64,000 nucleotides of DNA from Impatiens glandulifera (GCF_907164915.1 NC_061863.1:44303382-44367381), one strand, 5' to 3'. Positions 43,783-55,959 are shown, counted from the stretch's first letter. The notes: a model not told the origin generated them from the sequence alone. Program-made: numbers and translations.

Positions 43783-46389
43783 CTATTTTGATCCGGATGG
43801 CAGGAACCCTTCCATCATGTCATCGGTCGGTTGTTCGTCATCCGGTGGAGCCGTTCTTGAAGATGAACCTCCAGCTTGAGATTGACCGACCGTGTTGATT
43901 GTAGCCGGATTGGAGACTCGCTGTCTTGTAGATCGCGGTTCAAGATTTTCTTCGTTTTCGTCCTAGGTTTGGAAAGGTGGATTCGGTGGAGTGTCGATGT
44001 TTTTCTCGGTGATCCTCTCTAGCATTTTTCTTGCAGAAACTTTCCTTTTTCGTTTTACCGGAACCGAAGAGGAGGAAGCCGCCCTGGACTTCTTGTGAGC
44101 GTTTGCAAATTCGGCGAGTCTTTGTCTTTCAGTATTTAACCGCTTTGCATCCTCTGCTGCTTAAGCTGCTATGGACCTTGCAAGTGCCGGATTTTTAGCC
44201 GCTAGGTGTCGTTCGCGCACAGTTATTTCCTCTTCAGACAGACGCGGTGCCTCCTTTGCTTTCCACGTTTCTTCGTCCAGCGCATCTTGAACTTCCTTAG
44301 CCGCTCGGGCGTTTGCCTCCTCAACCGCTGTATCAGCATTAATCTTGGCCTTGATTAATTCATTTACCTGTTCGGTGAGCGCCTTGATGTCGGCTTCAAG
44401 TTGGGTATTCCGGTCCTCAAGACTTGCATTCTTTTCCTCGAGGCTGATGACTCTGTTGAGTGTGGAAGCGGCTTCGTTGCTTGACCGCCCCAAGTCTTCA
44501 TCGACCTTTGTGAGTTGTTGCTCGGTTTCTCTTTCAAACCGACCCATGTCATCCACCATCCTTGAGGTATTATCTTCCAAGTCCTCGGTTTGCTTAAGAT
44601 GATCGTTGTGCAGAACCGTGTCGTCCCGGTAGTCGGCTTCGATGTCTGTGATCTGGGCCTCTACCTTCACAAGATTGTCCCTTGTTGTTTCGGCCATTTG
44701 GAATGCCTGAACCGCGACCCACTTAGCCTTCTTCTTCCAGGATTTAACCGCATCTTTGACCAACTCTTTAATAAGAGTCTTGATTTTCTCTTCTGTGATG
44801 GGCGGTTCTCAATCCCTAGGTTGAGCGGTTTCAAGTGGCCCGGTGAAAGGAGTCCCCGTCCTTTCGTCGGTTTCGTTTATGACCGGATCCGCCAGAGGAG
44901 ATGTATTTCCTAGATTCTGACCGTCACCGGACTCAAGAGCTGGAGAGTGCGGTGTATTTTGCTGTCCGTGCACCGCTTCAAGCCGCTCTATTTCCTCAGT
45001 GAATTCTCCTTTCCTGACTTCAAGCATTTCCAGCACCAGGAGTTGTAACTTGGCCTTCGGTGTTCCCGCCACATACCGGTCTGTAAGCTTTCGTATGTGT
45101 ACGGTTAGCTTTTGAAGCCTAGCATGCGGTACCACTAATGCATGTCGGTCCATGGCTTCGTTAAGATTCTCGGCATTTGTTAGGCTGATGACATTTTCTT
45201 CTATCTCCTTCAGCCTTTTGAAACTTTGTTCATCGGTTAGACCCGGTAGCATATGCTTGAAGAATTTGTTGCACCGGTAACCCAACCACTCACTGTATAC
45301 TTCAGTAGCCGCCTGTGCTCGCAGATCAATTTCCTCCATGATTCTGCGTATTATGATTTCAGCCATCTTCGGGTCGTTGTCCACGGTAACCTCTTCCTCC
45401 CCACGACTGTCATTACCGGCATCGGTGTTTTCAATGCTTGCGACCGCACCGGTATTTTCAGGACTTGTAGCCGATTGTTCTTCTTCATTCGGTCCTTCTT
45501 TATCAAATGGATTGTCATCGGTTTTCTGTGATCCGGTTCGGTCAGACGTGGAAGCCGAGTCTTCCTCATTTTGCGTTTGCGGTTCCGTGAATACTATCTT
45601 CTCCTTATCCTTGTCTCCGGACTTGCCTTTTACCGGAGCCGGTTTCTCGGTTGTGGATTTCTTCTTTCGGTCTCCTGTGGAACCGGGGGCCGGCTGCTTC
45701 CTTTCCAGGAATTGTTTGGATCTTATTATTTTGCTTGAGGGGAGAAGAACACCAGGACCGGTGTTAATGTTGTGATGTAGCATAATCTTTCCAAGTGGGA
45801 TGACGTATCCCCATGACCGGGCGGAATCCGGTTTCACCATGTCTTGTAGATTTCGGAAAATCTCTTTTGCCCAGTTGACGTTCATACCGTCCAGCAAACC
45901 GATAAGCATCTCGATTTTGGCCTTGGTGAGGTTGTCGTAATTTCCACCTCTCGCTTGAACCGACTTAGTGAAGATGTCACAAAGCGGTATATATTCTGGT
46001 CGCAATGAGGACTTTTTACCGGATACCTTTACCGGATCCCCGGTTGCCGAGAGAATCTGGCAAGCCGCCTCGAAGGTTGTTGGGTCTAGTTCCATTGAGG
46101 CGTTGCGGCCATCTGTTGGAAGACGTAAGATCTCCGCAACCGACTCCTCGGTTATATCGAACTGAGTACCGCTAACAGTTGCGGTTATCTTGTCACCAGA
46201 GAGAGATGCGGTTTTGAAGAATTCTTCAACCGCTTCTCTGTAGAGAACAAAGGGGCCGCCTAGAAAATATTCGAGTCCGGCTTCAGAGATCCGGGTAATA
46301 ACTTCCTTTGCCGCAACCGACCCTTTTTGTCAGATCTCCTCAAAATCCACCTGAATGATGTGTTTGAACAAAGCCGAAGCACGACCCAT
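43783..46389 (-). pseudogene. Outer accessory gene C, four internal stops
   Basis: Collinear with inner gene C over 869 codons without a frameshift. Internal stops lie at codons 20 (TGA, 46332-46330), 527 (TGA, 44811-44809), 743 (TAA, 44163-44161) and 809 (TAG, 43965-43963). The N-terminal paralogous domain (GLEYFLGGP, VEEFFKTA, VNWAKEIF) and the coiled coil (VISLEEKNASLEDRNTQLEA) are clear. The basic tail (SVPVKRKRKVSARKM) and final SGSK are also kept. The codon that is a stop in the inner copy is sense here. Conservation without indels over 2.6 kb argues that the ancestor encoded a real protein. Confidence 0.8.
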
Positions 46390-46477
46390 TGTAGATGATT
46401 GAGAGAGTTTGAGAGAATGAGAGAATAACCGCTGTGAGAGAGTTTGAGAGCCTAGAGAGAGAAAAATGAAATGGCCA

Positions 46478-46690
46478 AGGACCCTTTATATAGGCGCGGT
46501 CTGGAAGCCCAACCGTCCCATCAACTTTTGGCGGGATTTTTCCCTCCAAGTCAAAAGGCGGCAAAATTTGGGCGGGAATCGAAGGGCGGTAAACCAAAAG
46601 GGCGGCAAACTATGGGCGCCAAATCAGAGGCGGGAATTTTGAGCGGGAGCTCTTTTGGAGGGAAATTTCCCTCCAAACTTTTCGATTTAG
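46478..46690 (-). promoter_or_regulatory. Own promoter of outer gene C: TATA box and E2F-like array
   Basis: Minus strand CCTATATAAAGGGT at 46494-46481, about 95 bp before the ATG (46389). Plus-strand E2F-type sites upstream are TTTTGGCGGGATTTT (46526-46540), TTTGGGCGGGAA (46566-46577), GGGCGGTAAA (46584-46593), GGGCGGCAAA (46600-46609), GGGCGCCAAA (46614-46623) and AGGCGGGAATTTT (46628-46640). Confidence 0.65.
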
Positions 46691-47099
46691 ATTTTGATGA
46701 TGCAATCCCCTTTTTGAAACCGTATTATGAAGTGATTTGTGAACCGCAGTGATGCGGTTTTTTGACCTTGACCGGAAAATTCTACGAACACCGATTTGTC
46801 TATCGATTTAACCGGTTATTTAGATGAATGTTCTGAGTTGTTTACAACATTTGATTAAGCGGTTTTTCTTGATACCGTGCATAACCGCGAGGACGCGGTT
46901 TCTTTGATATTGACCGGATATTTCAATGAAAACGAAGTTACTTGATAATATTGACCGGTTACTTAGATGGATGTTCTGAATTGTTATTTGGACCCGGTTA
47001 TTTAGATTGAAATAGAGTTTGATTGAATGAAAAGGTACAAGATAGATACCGATATATAGATCGGTTTGGAAATAGAAATACATAAGAAATAAAGATAAC
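46690..47099. other. Spacer between outer genes C and B
   Basis: Non-coding; repeats of ACCGGTTA(C/T)TTAGAT(G/A)GATGTTC and GAxGCGGTTTxTTTGA occur two or three times (46735-47000), showing local duplication. A similar ACCGGTTACTTAGATAAATG is present in the inner element near 33940. Confidence 0.55.
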
Positions 47100-47800
47100 T
47101 TATGTGATAACGACTTTTGAAAGCTTTTCTTCCACTCCATCTATGTCAAGGGTGTTTGATGGAGATGCCGGTGTGCCCGGTCCAAATTCTAGGCGGTACT
47201 TGAGAATGATGCGACTGATGTGAGGAGCATAACCGAGACTTTTCTTGGTTAGCACCATGGTTTTCAGGTTCTGAAAAATGACCGTTGACCAATTGATGGC
47301 CGTGTTGCTAACAATATAGGTCATCATGTCGAATGTTTTCTTGGAGTAACGCTGATTCAGGGATTGAAAAATGATAGAGCGGTTTACAATCTCAAGAAGG
47401 AGTTGGATGTGGTGAGCAAGGCGGGTTTTTAACCCATGATTTTCCACCGGTACATCGGTTCCAGAGAAGAATATTGAGTGACTGGTTGTGGCGCTTCCCA
47501 CTCGGGTTGGGAAGTCGGAAAACCCTTTTGTGGACAGGTTGAACATCTGGGCAAATTCGGCTTCATCCAGCCAGAAGGTATGGTCTCTCACCGTGGAAAC
47601 GATATAGTTCCTCTGATGCAAGCACTTCTGAAGAAGGTCTTGACATCCTCAAGAAGTATGAGACCGGATTCTTCGAGAAAGGTTCGAAGACCGGTGTCAA
47701 TGAGAGATTCAAACATGACCTCCTTTGTTTCTATATCCCAATGTTCCATACATGAATCGAAGTTGATGCTCAAGAAGTTTCCTAGAGTTCTGCTCGGCAT
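47100..47800 (-). pseudogene. Outer accessory gene B, frameshifted
   Basis: Starts MPSRTLGNFL at 47800 and is open to about 47600, where a frameshift near SACIRG shifts to the frame continuing as NYIVSTVRDHTFWLDEAEFA down to 47100. Shared marks are TGLRTFL, VKTFFRSA, INWSTVIFQNLKTMV and GYAPHISRII. TATA box TCTATATAAAGGG at 47893-47881, about 85 bp before the start. One single-base change separates it from an open gene. Confidence 0.78.
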
Positions 47801-48159
47801 GATTCAAACTTTGCTATTAGAGAGAGAAGGAGTTCAAGAGAATTTTGTGTTTAGGATGTGTTGAGTTGATTAGGAGATAGCCCTTTATATAGATTCGGTT
47901 TTGGAGGGAAAATATTAACATTGAATGTCAGTTTTGTCTTATTGGAGAAGAGAATATTTATGTTTCCAAAGTGTGTTGGGAAGAGGTTGCTTTTGACTAA
48001 TTGCGGAGCTCGAGGTAGGATTTAGTTGAAAAGTAACCAAGTTAGTTGGGTATTGATTACTCATGTAGTTGGGAGTTACCTCATTAATTAAATGTTACTT
48101 TTCATTAATGACTAATGCAACAACACACTGAAAAGTAACCGATTGAAACCGAAGATAAC

Positions 48160-49023
48160 TTAGACTAAACCGAAGAAAACATAGATGAATCCGAAATGAT
48201 CATAAGGAGGTTGAACAAAGATACATCCGGTGCATGCAGCAAAATGACCGGGTGTAGGAGGGAGTGACCTAATATCCGCTTGAGTTGGTGTGACCGGTGG
48301 AGTGGCGGTTCCTCCTCCTCCACGCCTTCTCAAACCGTTCATAGAACGAATCGGTTATTTCCTTGGTTAGCACTTGAGCTTGGTTCAACCCTTCCCGGGG
48401 CATGTTGGAACTCCAAGCTCCAGAAGCAGACAGCTTATTTGAGGAACGAGGCCGACTGTTTGAACGCCAATCATCCAGACTAGGACGTCGAACAGTACCC
48501 TCGACCAATTGACAGGTGTGCTAGTAGTTATAGCAGCAATCATGTTGAAGGCAACAATGCAGTATGTGTTGGTTACATCCTTTCCCAGGATGCCTCGACC
48601 GATTACATCATTGAGAAGCTGGTATTCAGCTTTCAATAGTGACTTAGCACCGTGGTCATCCACTAGATGGCTTGACCGGGCAAAGGCTAAGGATATCTCG
48701 GCTTTTAGTTCAGCCGGTATGTTGAGGTCGGTTAGCCCCTGCTTTGGTAGGTTAAAGCATCTGGCAAAGTCATTTTCGGTAAAGTCAAATATAATTCCTC
48801 CAACCTTTGACTGGATGTGAGTGTCAAAGTGAGGAGTTCCACGAAAAACCCTGGCGTTATAGAAGAACTCCAGGACAGACTTAGAATAGATGACATGTTT
48901 GTCATCTAGAAAGTGTTAAAGACCAGTATCTTCAAGTGATTTGATCATCTTGAAGACCTCATATTGCTCAGTGCTTTGAGCAGAGTTGAAATCCACTTGA
49001 AGGATGTTTGAGAACTAAGACAT
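48160..49023 (-). pseudogene. Outer accessory gene A, broken
   Basis: Start ATG at 49023 is followed by an immediate stop (MS*), then FSNILQVDF and the A-type sequence with another stop before HFLDDKH. The central part (48663-48385) is open: DDHGAKSLLKAEYQLL, VNWSRVLFDVLVWMI, VGLVPQISCLL. A frame change near 48390 leads to GLNQAQVLTKEITDSFYERF. TATA-like CTAGTATATAAGT lies at 49096-49084. Confidence 0.75.
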
Positions 49024-49534
49024 TTTGTCTTAGTGAGAGAAAGAGTTATGCAGCTTGTGATTGTTTTGTTTAAGGTTTGTTCAACTTATATACTAGTGGA
49101 GAGAGAAACCTATTATCCAGATATCACAGGTGATAATGTCTATTAACCATAGGATAAAGAGTTTTGCATGAAATATGCATGTCTACAGCCTAGGGTGTTG
49201 GTCATAGACCTGGACCATGAAAGATATCAGATCTTCACGTCTTTTTAGGTGCGACCATTTTACTTTGAAAAGGCAATGTTTCAGAACAGATAAGTTTAAA
49301 CACAGGTAATTATTCCACTTTTGTTTGAAATTCAAATAATCTAAGATAAACTATTTCCAAACCGGTCAGTTATCAGTTGTTCGTCCCGATGCGGTTATTT
49401 GGTGCATGCACTAAGTAACCGGTCGGTTTACTCTGACTGATAGACCAGGCGGTTCTTCCATATATACCTTGGGAAATTTGAAGTCCGACAGTTTAGGAGG
49501 AACTACCGGTTTTGTCTGTCCGAACTGATTTCCT
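49024..49534 (-). promoter_or_regulatory. Spacer between pol and gene A, outer element
   Basis: Non-coding, conserved with 36064-36577 of the inner element; carries the TATA-like box of gene A (49096-49084). Confidence 0.5.
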
Positions 49535-52500
49535 TTAAGCATCCTTAGGGATGATCTGACTAATATCAGTTAAACCGAGTGTAAGTCTGAATTGAGAGAA
49601 CTTAGCTTCCTGTAGAGGCTTGGTGAAGATATCGGCTACTTGTTGATCTGTCGGTACGTATTCCAACCGGATATGCTTCAGCATGACATGTTCCCGAATG
49701 AAGTGGTGCCTTATGTCAATGTGCTTGGTTCTAGAGTATAGAACCGGATTGTAGGTGATTGCTATGGCACTTGTGTTATCACAGAAGATCGGAGACTCTT
49801 CGGCTATGACACCGAAGTCCTTCAGTTGTTGTTGGATCCAAAGAAGTTGTGAACACCAGCTTCCGGCCGCCAGGTATTCAGCTTCTACGGTTGATGTGGC
49901 AACTAATGTTTGTTTCTTGCTATGCAATGAAACAAGCCGGTCACCTAGGAATTGGCATGTTCCGCTGGTGCTTTTTCTATCAATCTTACAACCTGCATAG
50001 TCTGCATCTGAGTAACTCGTTAAGTTAAAGGATGAATCCTTTGGATACCACAGACCGACATCAGGTGTTCCCTTTAGGTATTTCAATATTCGCTTTGCGG
50101 CTGTGTTGTGGGATTGTTTTGGATTGGCTTGGAATCTCCCACACACACCGACTGCAAATAGAATATCCGGTCTACTTGCTGTCAGGTATAGAAGAGAACC
50201 GATGATGCCCCGGTAAGCGGTCAGGTCTACCGATTGACCCTCATCATCTTTGTCCAACTTAACCGATGAGCTCATTGGAGTAGCCGCTAAGGAGCATGTA
50301 TCCATCCCAAATTTCTTTAGAAGCTCCTTGGTGTACTTGGGTTGGCTTATGAACGTTCCTTCTTCGAGTTGCTTAACCTGAAGACCTATGAAGAAGCTTA
50401 ATTCCCCCATCATACTCATTTCAAACTTGTTAGTCATCAAGGTTGAAAATTTATCACATAACTTAGGATCGGTTGAACCGAAGATGATATCATCCACATA
50501 GATTTGAACAAGTAGGATATGTTCCTTCTTCTCAAATTTAAATAACGTTTTATCCACCGAACCGATGGTGAAATCGTGTTTTAACAAAAATGCGGTTAGT
50601 GTGTCATACCAGGCTCTAGGTGCTTGTTTTAGACCGTATAAAGTTTTGTTTAACCGGTATACATGGTTGGGTAATTCAGCATTTTTGAAACCGGGTGGTT
50701 GTTCAACATACACCTCTTCACGTAGATCACCATTCAAAAATGCACTTTTAACATCCATTTGGAAAACCTTAAAGTTTTTGAATGCAGCAAAAGCTAGAAA
50801 AATCCTAATAGCTTCAATCCTAGCTACAAGGGCAAATGATTCTTCAAAATCAATGCCTTCTTCCTGTTTGTAACATTGTGCCACTAATCTGGCTTTGTTC
50901 CTCGTGACCAAACCGTCTTCATTGAGTTTGTTTCTAAATACCCATCTTGTTCCTATGACCGGTTGATCTTTCGGTCTAGGGACTAGGTACCAGACTTTGT
51001 TACTCTCAAACTAGTTTAATTCTTCTTGCATTCCCAAGATCTAATCCGGATCTGACAATGCTTCATCTATTCTTTTCGGCTCAATCTGAGATATAAAGGC
51101 GGAATTAAAGTATTCCTCCAGAATTTGACGCCTAGTTCGAACAGGTTCTGAAGGGTCACCTATAATTTGCTCAGGAGGATGTTTAGTGTTCCTTTTGAAA
51201 TTTGTTTCAGGGATGTCTACCAAATTACCGTTTGCTTGATCAAGACTAGACATATCGGTAGGCTGAATAGGATTGTCAGACCGACCGACTTCCTCGGCTT
51301 GGACCGGGGTGTCAACTTCCTGTCGTGGGACAGCTTGATCCGGCTGGGTTTCAATATTACCCATTTGGTCATGGACAAACCGCCTGAAAACCGGAATCTC
51401 ATCTTCACTATCAGAATGGATATTGTTATTTTCCAATCTGTTGTGTAGATCAAAGCATGATGCAGTATTACTATCAACCGATTCATCGAAAACAACATGA
51501 AGTGATTCCTCCACGGTTAAGGTTCTATTGTTATACACTCTATATGCCTTACTCACTGCTGAGTAACCTAACATAATCCCAGTATCGATTTTTGCATCAA
51601 AGGCAGAAAGATAGGTTTTACCATTTATATGTATGTAGCATTTACAACCGAAAATTTTAAGATACCTGAGGTTAGGAACTCTGTTAAAATAAACCTCATA
51701 CGGTGTTTTGTTGTGAAATTTGTTAATTAAAGACCGAGTTTGTGTGTAACATGCAGTATTGATAGCCTCAGCCCAAAATTTCTGAGCAATGCCCGAATCG
51801 GCTATCATGGACCGTGCGGCTTCCTTGAGAGTTCGGTTTCTTCTCTCGGCCAGGCCATTTTGTTGAGGAGTCCTAGCACTAGACAACTCGTGTCTAATAC
51901 CGGATTCATCAAGAAATGCGGTTAAAGTGCTGTTGGTAAATTCGGTACCTCTATCACTTCTAATACTATTAATGCGAGTTGATTTTTCATTTTGCAAACG
52001 TTTAAGCAGTGTGATCAAATTTGATGCGGTTTCACGTTTGGATTGTAGGAATATTACCCATGTAAATCTAGAGTAATCATCAACAACTACCATGGTGTAA
52101 AGCATACCTCATAGGCTAATGACCTGAATAGGTCCAAATAAATCCATGTGAAGGAGATCTAAGCATCGGTTAGATTGCATGTGTCCTTTACTCTTAAAGG
52201 TTGACCTAGTTTGTTTACCCATTTGATATGCTGAGCAAACCTTATCCTTGTTAAATACTATGTCAGAAATTCCATCGACTAACTTTTTACCGCGAATATA
52301 GTTTAAGGTTTTCATGTTTAGGTGGTTTAATCTCTTATGCCACAACCAGGTTTGATCGGTTTTAGCTATCATGCATACAAGATATTCTACCTTAGTTTTC
52401 CAGTCTACCTTGTAAATATTTCCTAGCCTATTTCCGGTTAGTAGTATGATGCCTTGAGAGTTCTTAACTAAACATGCATGTTTTAGAAATTCTACCGTGT

Positions 52501-52810
52501 ATCCAGTATCACACATTTGACTAATGCTTAGTAGATTAAAACGTAGGTTTTCAACTAGGAGTACATTATCAATTGTCAGGTTACCATGGACAATCTTACC
52601 CTTGCCCACAGTTCTACCTTTTGAGTTGTCACTGAAAGTGATTAATGCACCGGTTTCTATTCTGATGTCGGTTAGCAGGTTGTTGTTCCCGGTCATATGC
52701 CTGGAGCAACCACTATCCAGGTACCATTCAGAGTTTCCTAGCCGTTTCTTTAAATCCTGCAAAATGTACATATTTACAATTATTTGGTACCCACATTTAC
52801 TTGGGTCCAC
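49535..52810 (-). pseudogene. Outer copia pol: protease, integrase, RT, RNase H
   Basis: Same domain order as the inner pol and collinear in length. Protease WYLDSGCSRHMTG, integrase zinc finger (WHKRLNHL ... CSAYQMGKQ, where the third ligand Cys is followed by Tyr instead of Cys), DDE segments, RT YVDD near 50500 and RNase H with KHIDIRHH. Stops: TGA 52111-52109 (Gly in the inner copy), TAG 51043-51041 (Trp in the inner copy) and TAG 51013-51011 (also present in the inner copy). The first codon used is GTG at 52810, in a different frame from gag. Confidence 0.92.
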
Positions 52811-54593
52811 ATGCGATTAGTCCCTTGGACATCCAGACCTTGACAAACCGGACAACTTTCTTTGCTAAGGTCTTAACCGTCTTTTTGGTACTCGGTTTTG
52901 GATACTTAGGTTTTTCTACGAAGGCTTTAAATGAGGGTGATTTGTGGTTTGTCCTATGCGGTTGAGGATTGACTTTCCTATTTTTGAGCAGGTCGACTTT
53001 CCTTTTCTCAGGGTCAAGCCACTTCTCAGAATCAGTTGGACCTACATAGGTTAGTTTTTTTGCCGTATACTATGCGGTCAATTCCTCTTCAGCGGTTAAG
53101 GAACTTCTAATGAAACCTATGAAAGGAAGGTCATTCTTTGAGAGCCTTACTTTGTCTACAAGTTTTTGGTTTTTGGATCTATCATTTTTGTAACCTAGGC
53201 CAAACATGCAGAAAGGGTGTCTCTTATAGCTACACATCTTCTTTACCATGTCACTAGATCTCTTATATGCGGCCATTTTATATTAGAGGCGGGCATTTTC
53301 TTCCTCGGTCAGTTCTCGAGCTTGTTCACTAGGCTGTTCGGTTTTGAGTGATGGTTCAGATGCTAAATCGGTTTCTTTGGTAGGGGTTTTATCAGGTTCT
53401 TTGATCTCTGGTTCGGTTAGAACGGATATTTCTGGTTCTGTCAGAATGGGTACTATAGGGTCGGTTCTAAAGTTGAGTTACTTAGGTAGCAGGGCTAGTA
53501 GGTTCTTATACTCAGCTATCATATCATTCAATGCATTGTATAACTCATCTTTAGTAAATTCTTCACAAGGAGAGTCAAATACCTGTTTCTCATTTGCCAT
53601 GAGGCATGTGAGTTCATCATCACTGTCACTGTGAGCCCATAAGCTTCCTCCATCATTGGCTATCAGTGCTTTCTAAACCTCACTTCCTTCACCGGTTTGT
53701 TGGTAGTTATTTCGGTTATTCTGGTTGTCCGGTTTCCGGTCATTCCTCCTCGGTTTTCTGCATTCCCACTTGAAATGTCCCAAACAGTTACAGTTATAAC
53801 ACCTTACATTGGATTTATCACCATAGTTGTAGTTTGTCGGTTGGCTTCTTTTCATGAACCTTTCAAACTTCTGTGCAAGCATTGCCATGGCATCCTCGGT
53901 GAATTGTTCGGCGGTTCTGATCTGTGCAGGTGCAGCTGGTTCTGTGGATGTGATTAGTGCTCTGGTTGAGGTTGAGGCTAAAACCTCTTCTTCAGTCCTA
54001 GATCTCATTTCGAACTCATATGCCTTAAGATCTTCGAATACATCATGTAACTTCATCTTACTTAGGCAGTTTGATTCCCTCATCACCATTGTCTTTATGT
54101 CCCACGCACTTGGAAGAGATCTTAACGCTTTCATGATGACCTCCTTATTATCATACTTCTTGCCAAGAGTTGCTAACTCGTCTAACACACCTGTGAACCG
54201 ATCACTGTACTCCCTCATTGTTTCTCCCGGTTTCATCCTGATGCTTTCAAACTTCTAAGTAGCTACCATTACCTTGTTTTCCTTGGTTCTTTCATTTCCC
54301 TCATAGATATGAATAACCGTGTCCCATGTTTCCTTTGCGGTTTTGCAGTCTCTGATCATGCAGTACATGTTTCTGTCCACACTGTTGGAGATCCGATTTA
54401 TGGCATGGTTATCCAGGTTATTTCTTCTCCTGTCTTCAGTTGTCCATTCCTTTCTGTCCTTATCAATGATTATCGGTCCTTCGGCCAGAATGAACTACAT
54501 CTCATCATCCATGGTGATTAAGTGTAGGTGCATGCGTGCCTTCCAGTTGGCAAAGTCATCACCTTCTAGCATTGGTGGCCTATCGAAAGACAT
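52797..54593 (-). pseudogene. Outer copia gag, several stops
   Basis: Start ATG at 54593 gives MSFDRPPMLEGDDFANWKAR, the standard start of Sirevirus-type gag. Frame stops follow early (after TMDDEM, and before KFESIRMKPGE). The central domain and CCHC knuckle CYNCNCLGHFKWEC (about 53800) are intact. More stops occur after GEGSEV (53673) and in the C-terminal part (about 53280 and 53068). It ends in the same 14-base overlap with pol as the inner copy. Confidence 0.85.
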
Positions 54594-54618
54594 GCTTGCT
54601 TGAGTATTGAAACTAACT

Positions 54619-54630
54619 GCTCTGATACCA
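54619..54630 (-). promoter_or_regulatory. Primer-binding site of the outer element
   Basis: Minus strand TGGTATCAGAGC, two bases from the LTR edge; complementary to the 3' end of initiator-Met tRNA, as in most plant copia elements. Confidence 0.9.
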
Positions 54631-54632
54631 AT

Positions 54633-55959
54633 TGTTAGGATCTAGGTCGCGGCTGGAGGACCGGGGTTGGGCCGGTTAGCGCGTCTCACTCAAAGGGTGG
54701 TGATTAATCTGGTTAGAGATTAACACCGGGGTTTCAATACTACACAAACTTTCACAAACCCTTGAACCAGGTTCAAGCGCGGAAGAGGTTTGTTTCAGGT
54801 TGAAGCAGCACACTTACAGGATAGGCAGAACCGGTTTTTAGTAAGACAGGTTTGGAAGTTTGTTGGGTCGGTTTTGTAACTCGGTGATTCGGTTTAGGTA
54901 GTGTAGAGTCGGTTAGAGCGGTGTAGGTAGGTTAGTACAGGTCAGTTAGAATGTAGAACCAGCAGAAAGTAAATAACAAGACAGATTTTTATGGATGTTC
55001 GGAGATAAAACTCCTACGTCACCCCTTCCTCTCGAAACCGCGAGAAGGATATTCACTAAGGAATACAAATACAATCCGATCGAGACTTATTTCCTGCTCG
55101 ATAACACCCGTACAATTTACACCGAAATTGTAAATACACACTTCAACTTAAGCACTTAAGCCTTTTCTAGAGAGAGAACACAATCTTATCACTTGTAAAT
55201 TAATTGCTCACCGTGTTCTGTAGAATCTCTTGTGTCTCCCATTTACTCCTCTTCAGCTGCTCCTTTTATAGGTGAAATATGCCAACGGTCATATTTCACT
55301 TCCTTGAATTTGATTGGTGGATTAGAGGTTCAGTGATTCAGACCTGGCGGTCAACTTTTCAGACCTGGAGGTCAACCTCACAGAGTTGGCAGTCTATTCT
55401 TCCAGTATATAGGACAAACCGGCTAGGTTTGTCTTTTACTCAATGTGGTAACTGTCTGTTAGACAGTTGTCAATACTTGGAAGATTGCCTTTCTGATTTA
55501 TCCTGAAATAGAAAGATCTTGTAGGACTGTCTTCTGCAGCCTGCAGACTTTCCTCAGACTTGTATGAATATGGAAATGTTCAGTCTGTTCCTTTAGTATC
55601 ATTCTCAACAGATACCCGAAGTATCTTCTTATGCTGGTCGGTCATTTGACTTAACCGGATGACTTCCGGTGTGATTGGTTTAACCGGACGGCTTCCGGTT
55701 ATTCCTTTGCTTTCTAGCTGATCGGCTGTCTGGTGTTTCCGACTTTTAGTTTTGGCCGATCCTTTCTTTGTGCGGTCATATTCCGAATGTTCCTGGTCGG
55801 TTTAATAACTTGATCGGTTAATCTTCTTAACCGGTTCATTTGTTTGACCGGTCCGGTTTTCTCAAGCCGGTTGGTTATTTTGACTGGTCCGGTTCTTTGT
55901 TCCTGCATGGAAGGTTTATTTGTGTTAAGTTCTGTTGACCGGTCTAATTTTATCTAACA
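54633..55959 (-). repeat. Outer element 5' LTR
   Basis: 1,327 bp, TGTTAGGATC to ATCTAACA. Exactly the same length as the two parts of the 3' LTR together. Confidence 0.93.
55262..55299 (-). promoter_or_regulatory. LTR promoter: TATA box with palindrome around a MYB-type core
   Basis: Minus strand CTATAAAAGGAG (55273-55262). Directly upstream, GTGAAATATG (55272-55281) and CATATTTCAC (55290-55299) are exact reverse complements enclosing CCAACGGT. AACGG is the core of mitosis-specific activator sites bound by three-repeat MYB proteins. The same structure is at 29908-29935 and 41945-41972, and at 42769-42796 with AATGG in place of AACGG. Confidence 0.65.

Larger units (their letters stand above)
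28764..55959 (-). mobile_element. Outer Sirevirus-like copia element with accessory genes A-B-C
   Basis: LTRs start TGTTAGGATC and end ATCTAACA. The 5-bp target duplication ATGAT is perfect (28759-28763 and 55960-55964). The 3' LTR is split by the inner element (28764-29265 plus 42632-43456 = 1,327 bp), and the 5' LTR is 54633-55959 (also 1,327 bp). The net length without the inner element is about 13.8 kb, large for copia. Order on the minus strand: LTR, primer-binding site, gag, pol (protease, integrase, RT, RNase H), spacer, genes A, B and C, polypurine tract, LTR. Pol motifs resemble the Sirevirus lineage. Gag, pol and the accessory genes all carry premature stops. Confidence 0.93.

Noticed and set aside
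46735..47000. Repeated ACCGGTTA(C/T)TTAGAT units as a regulatory array
   Set aside because: Only two or three worn copies in a spacer; local duplication is enough to explain it.
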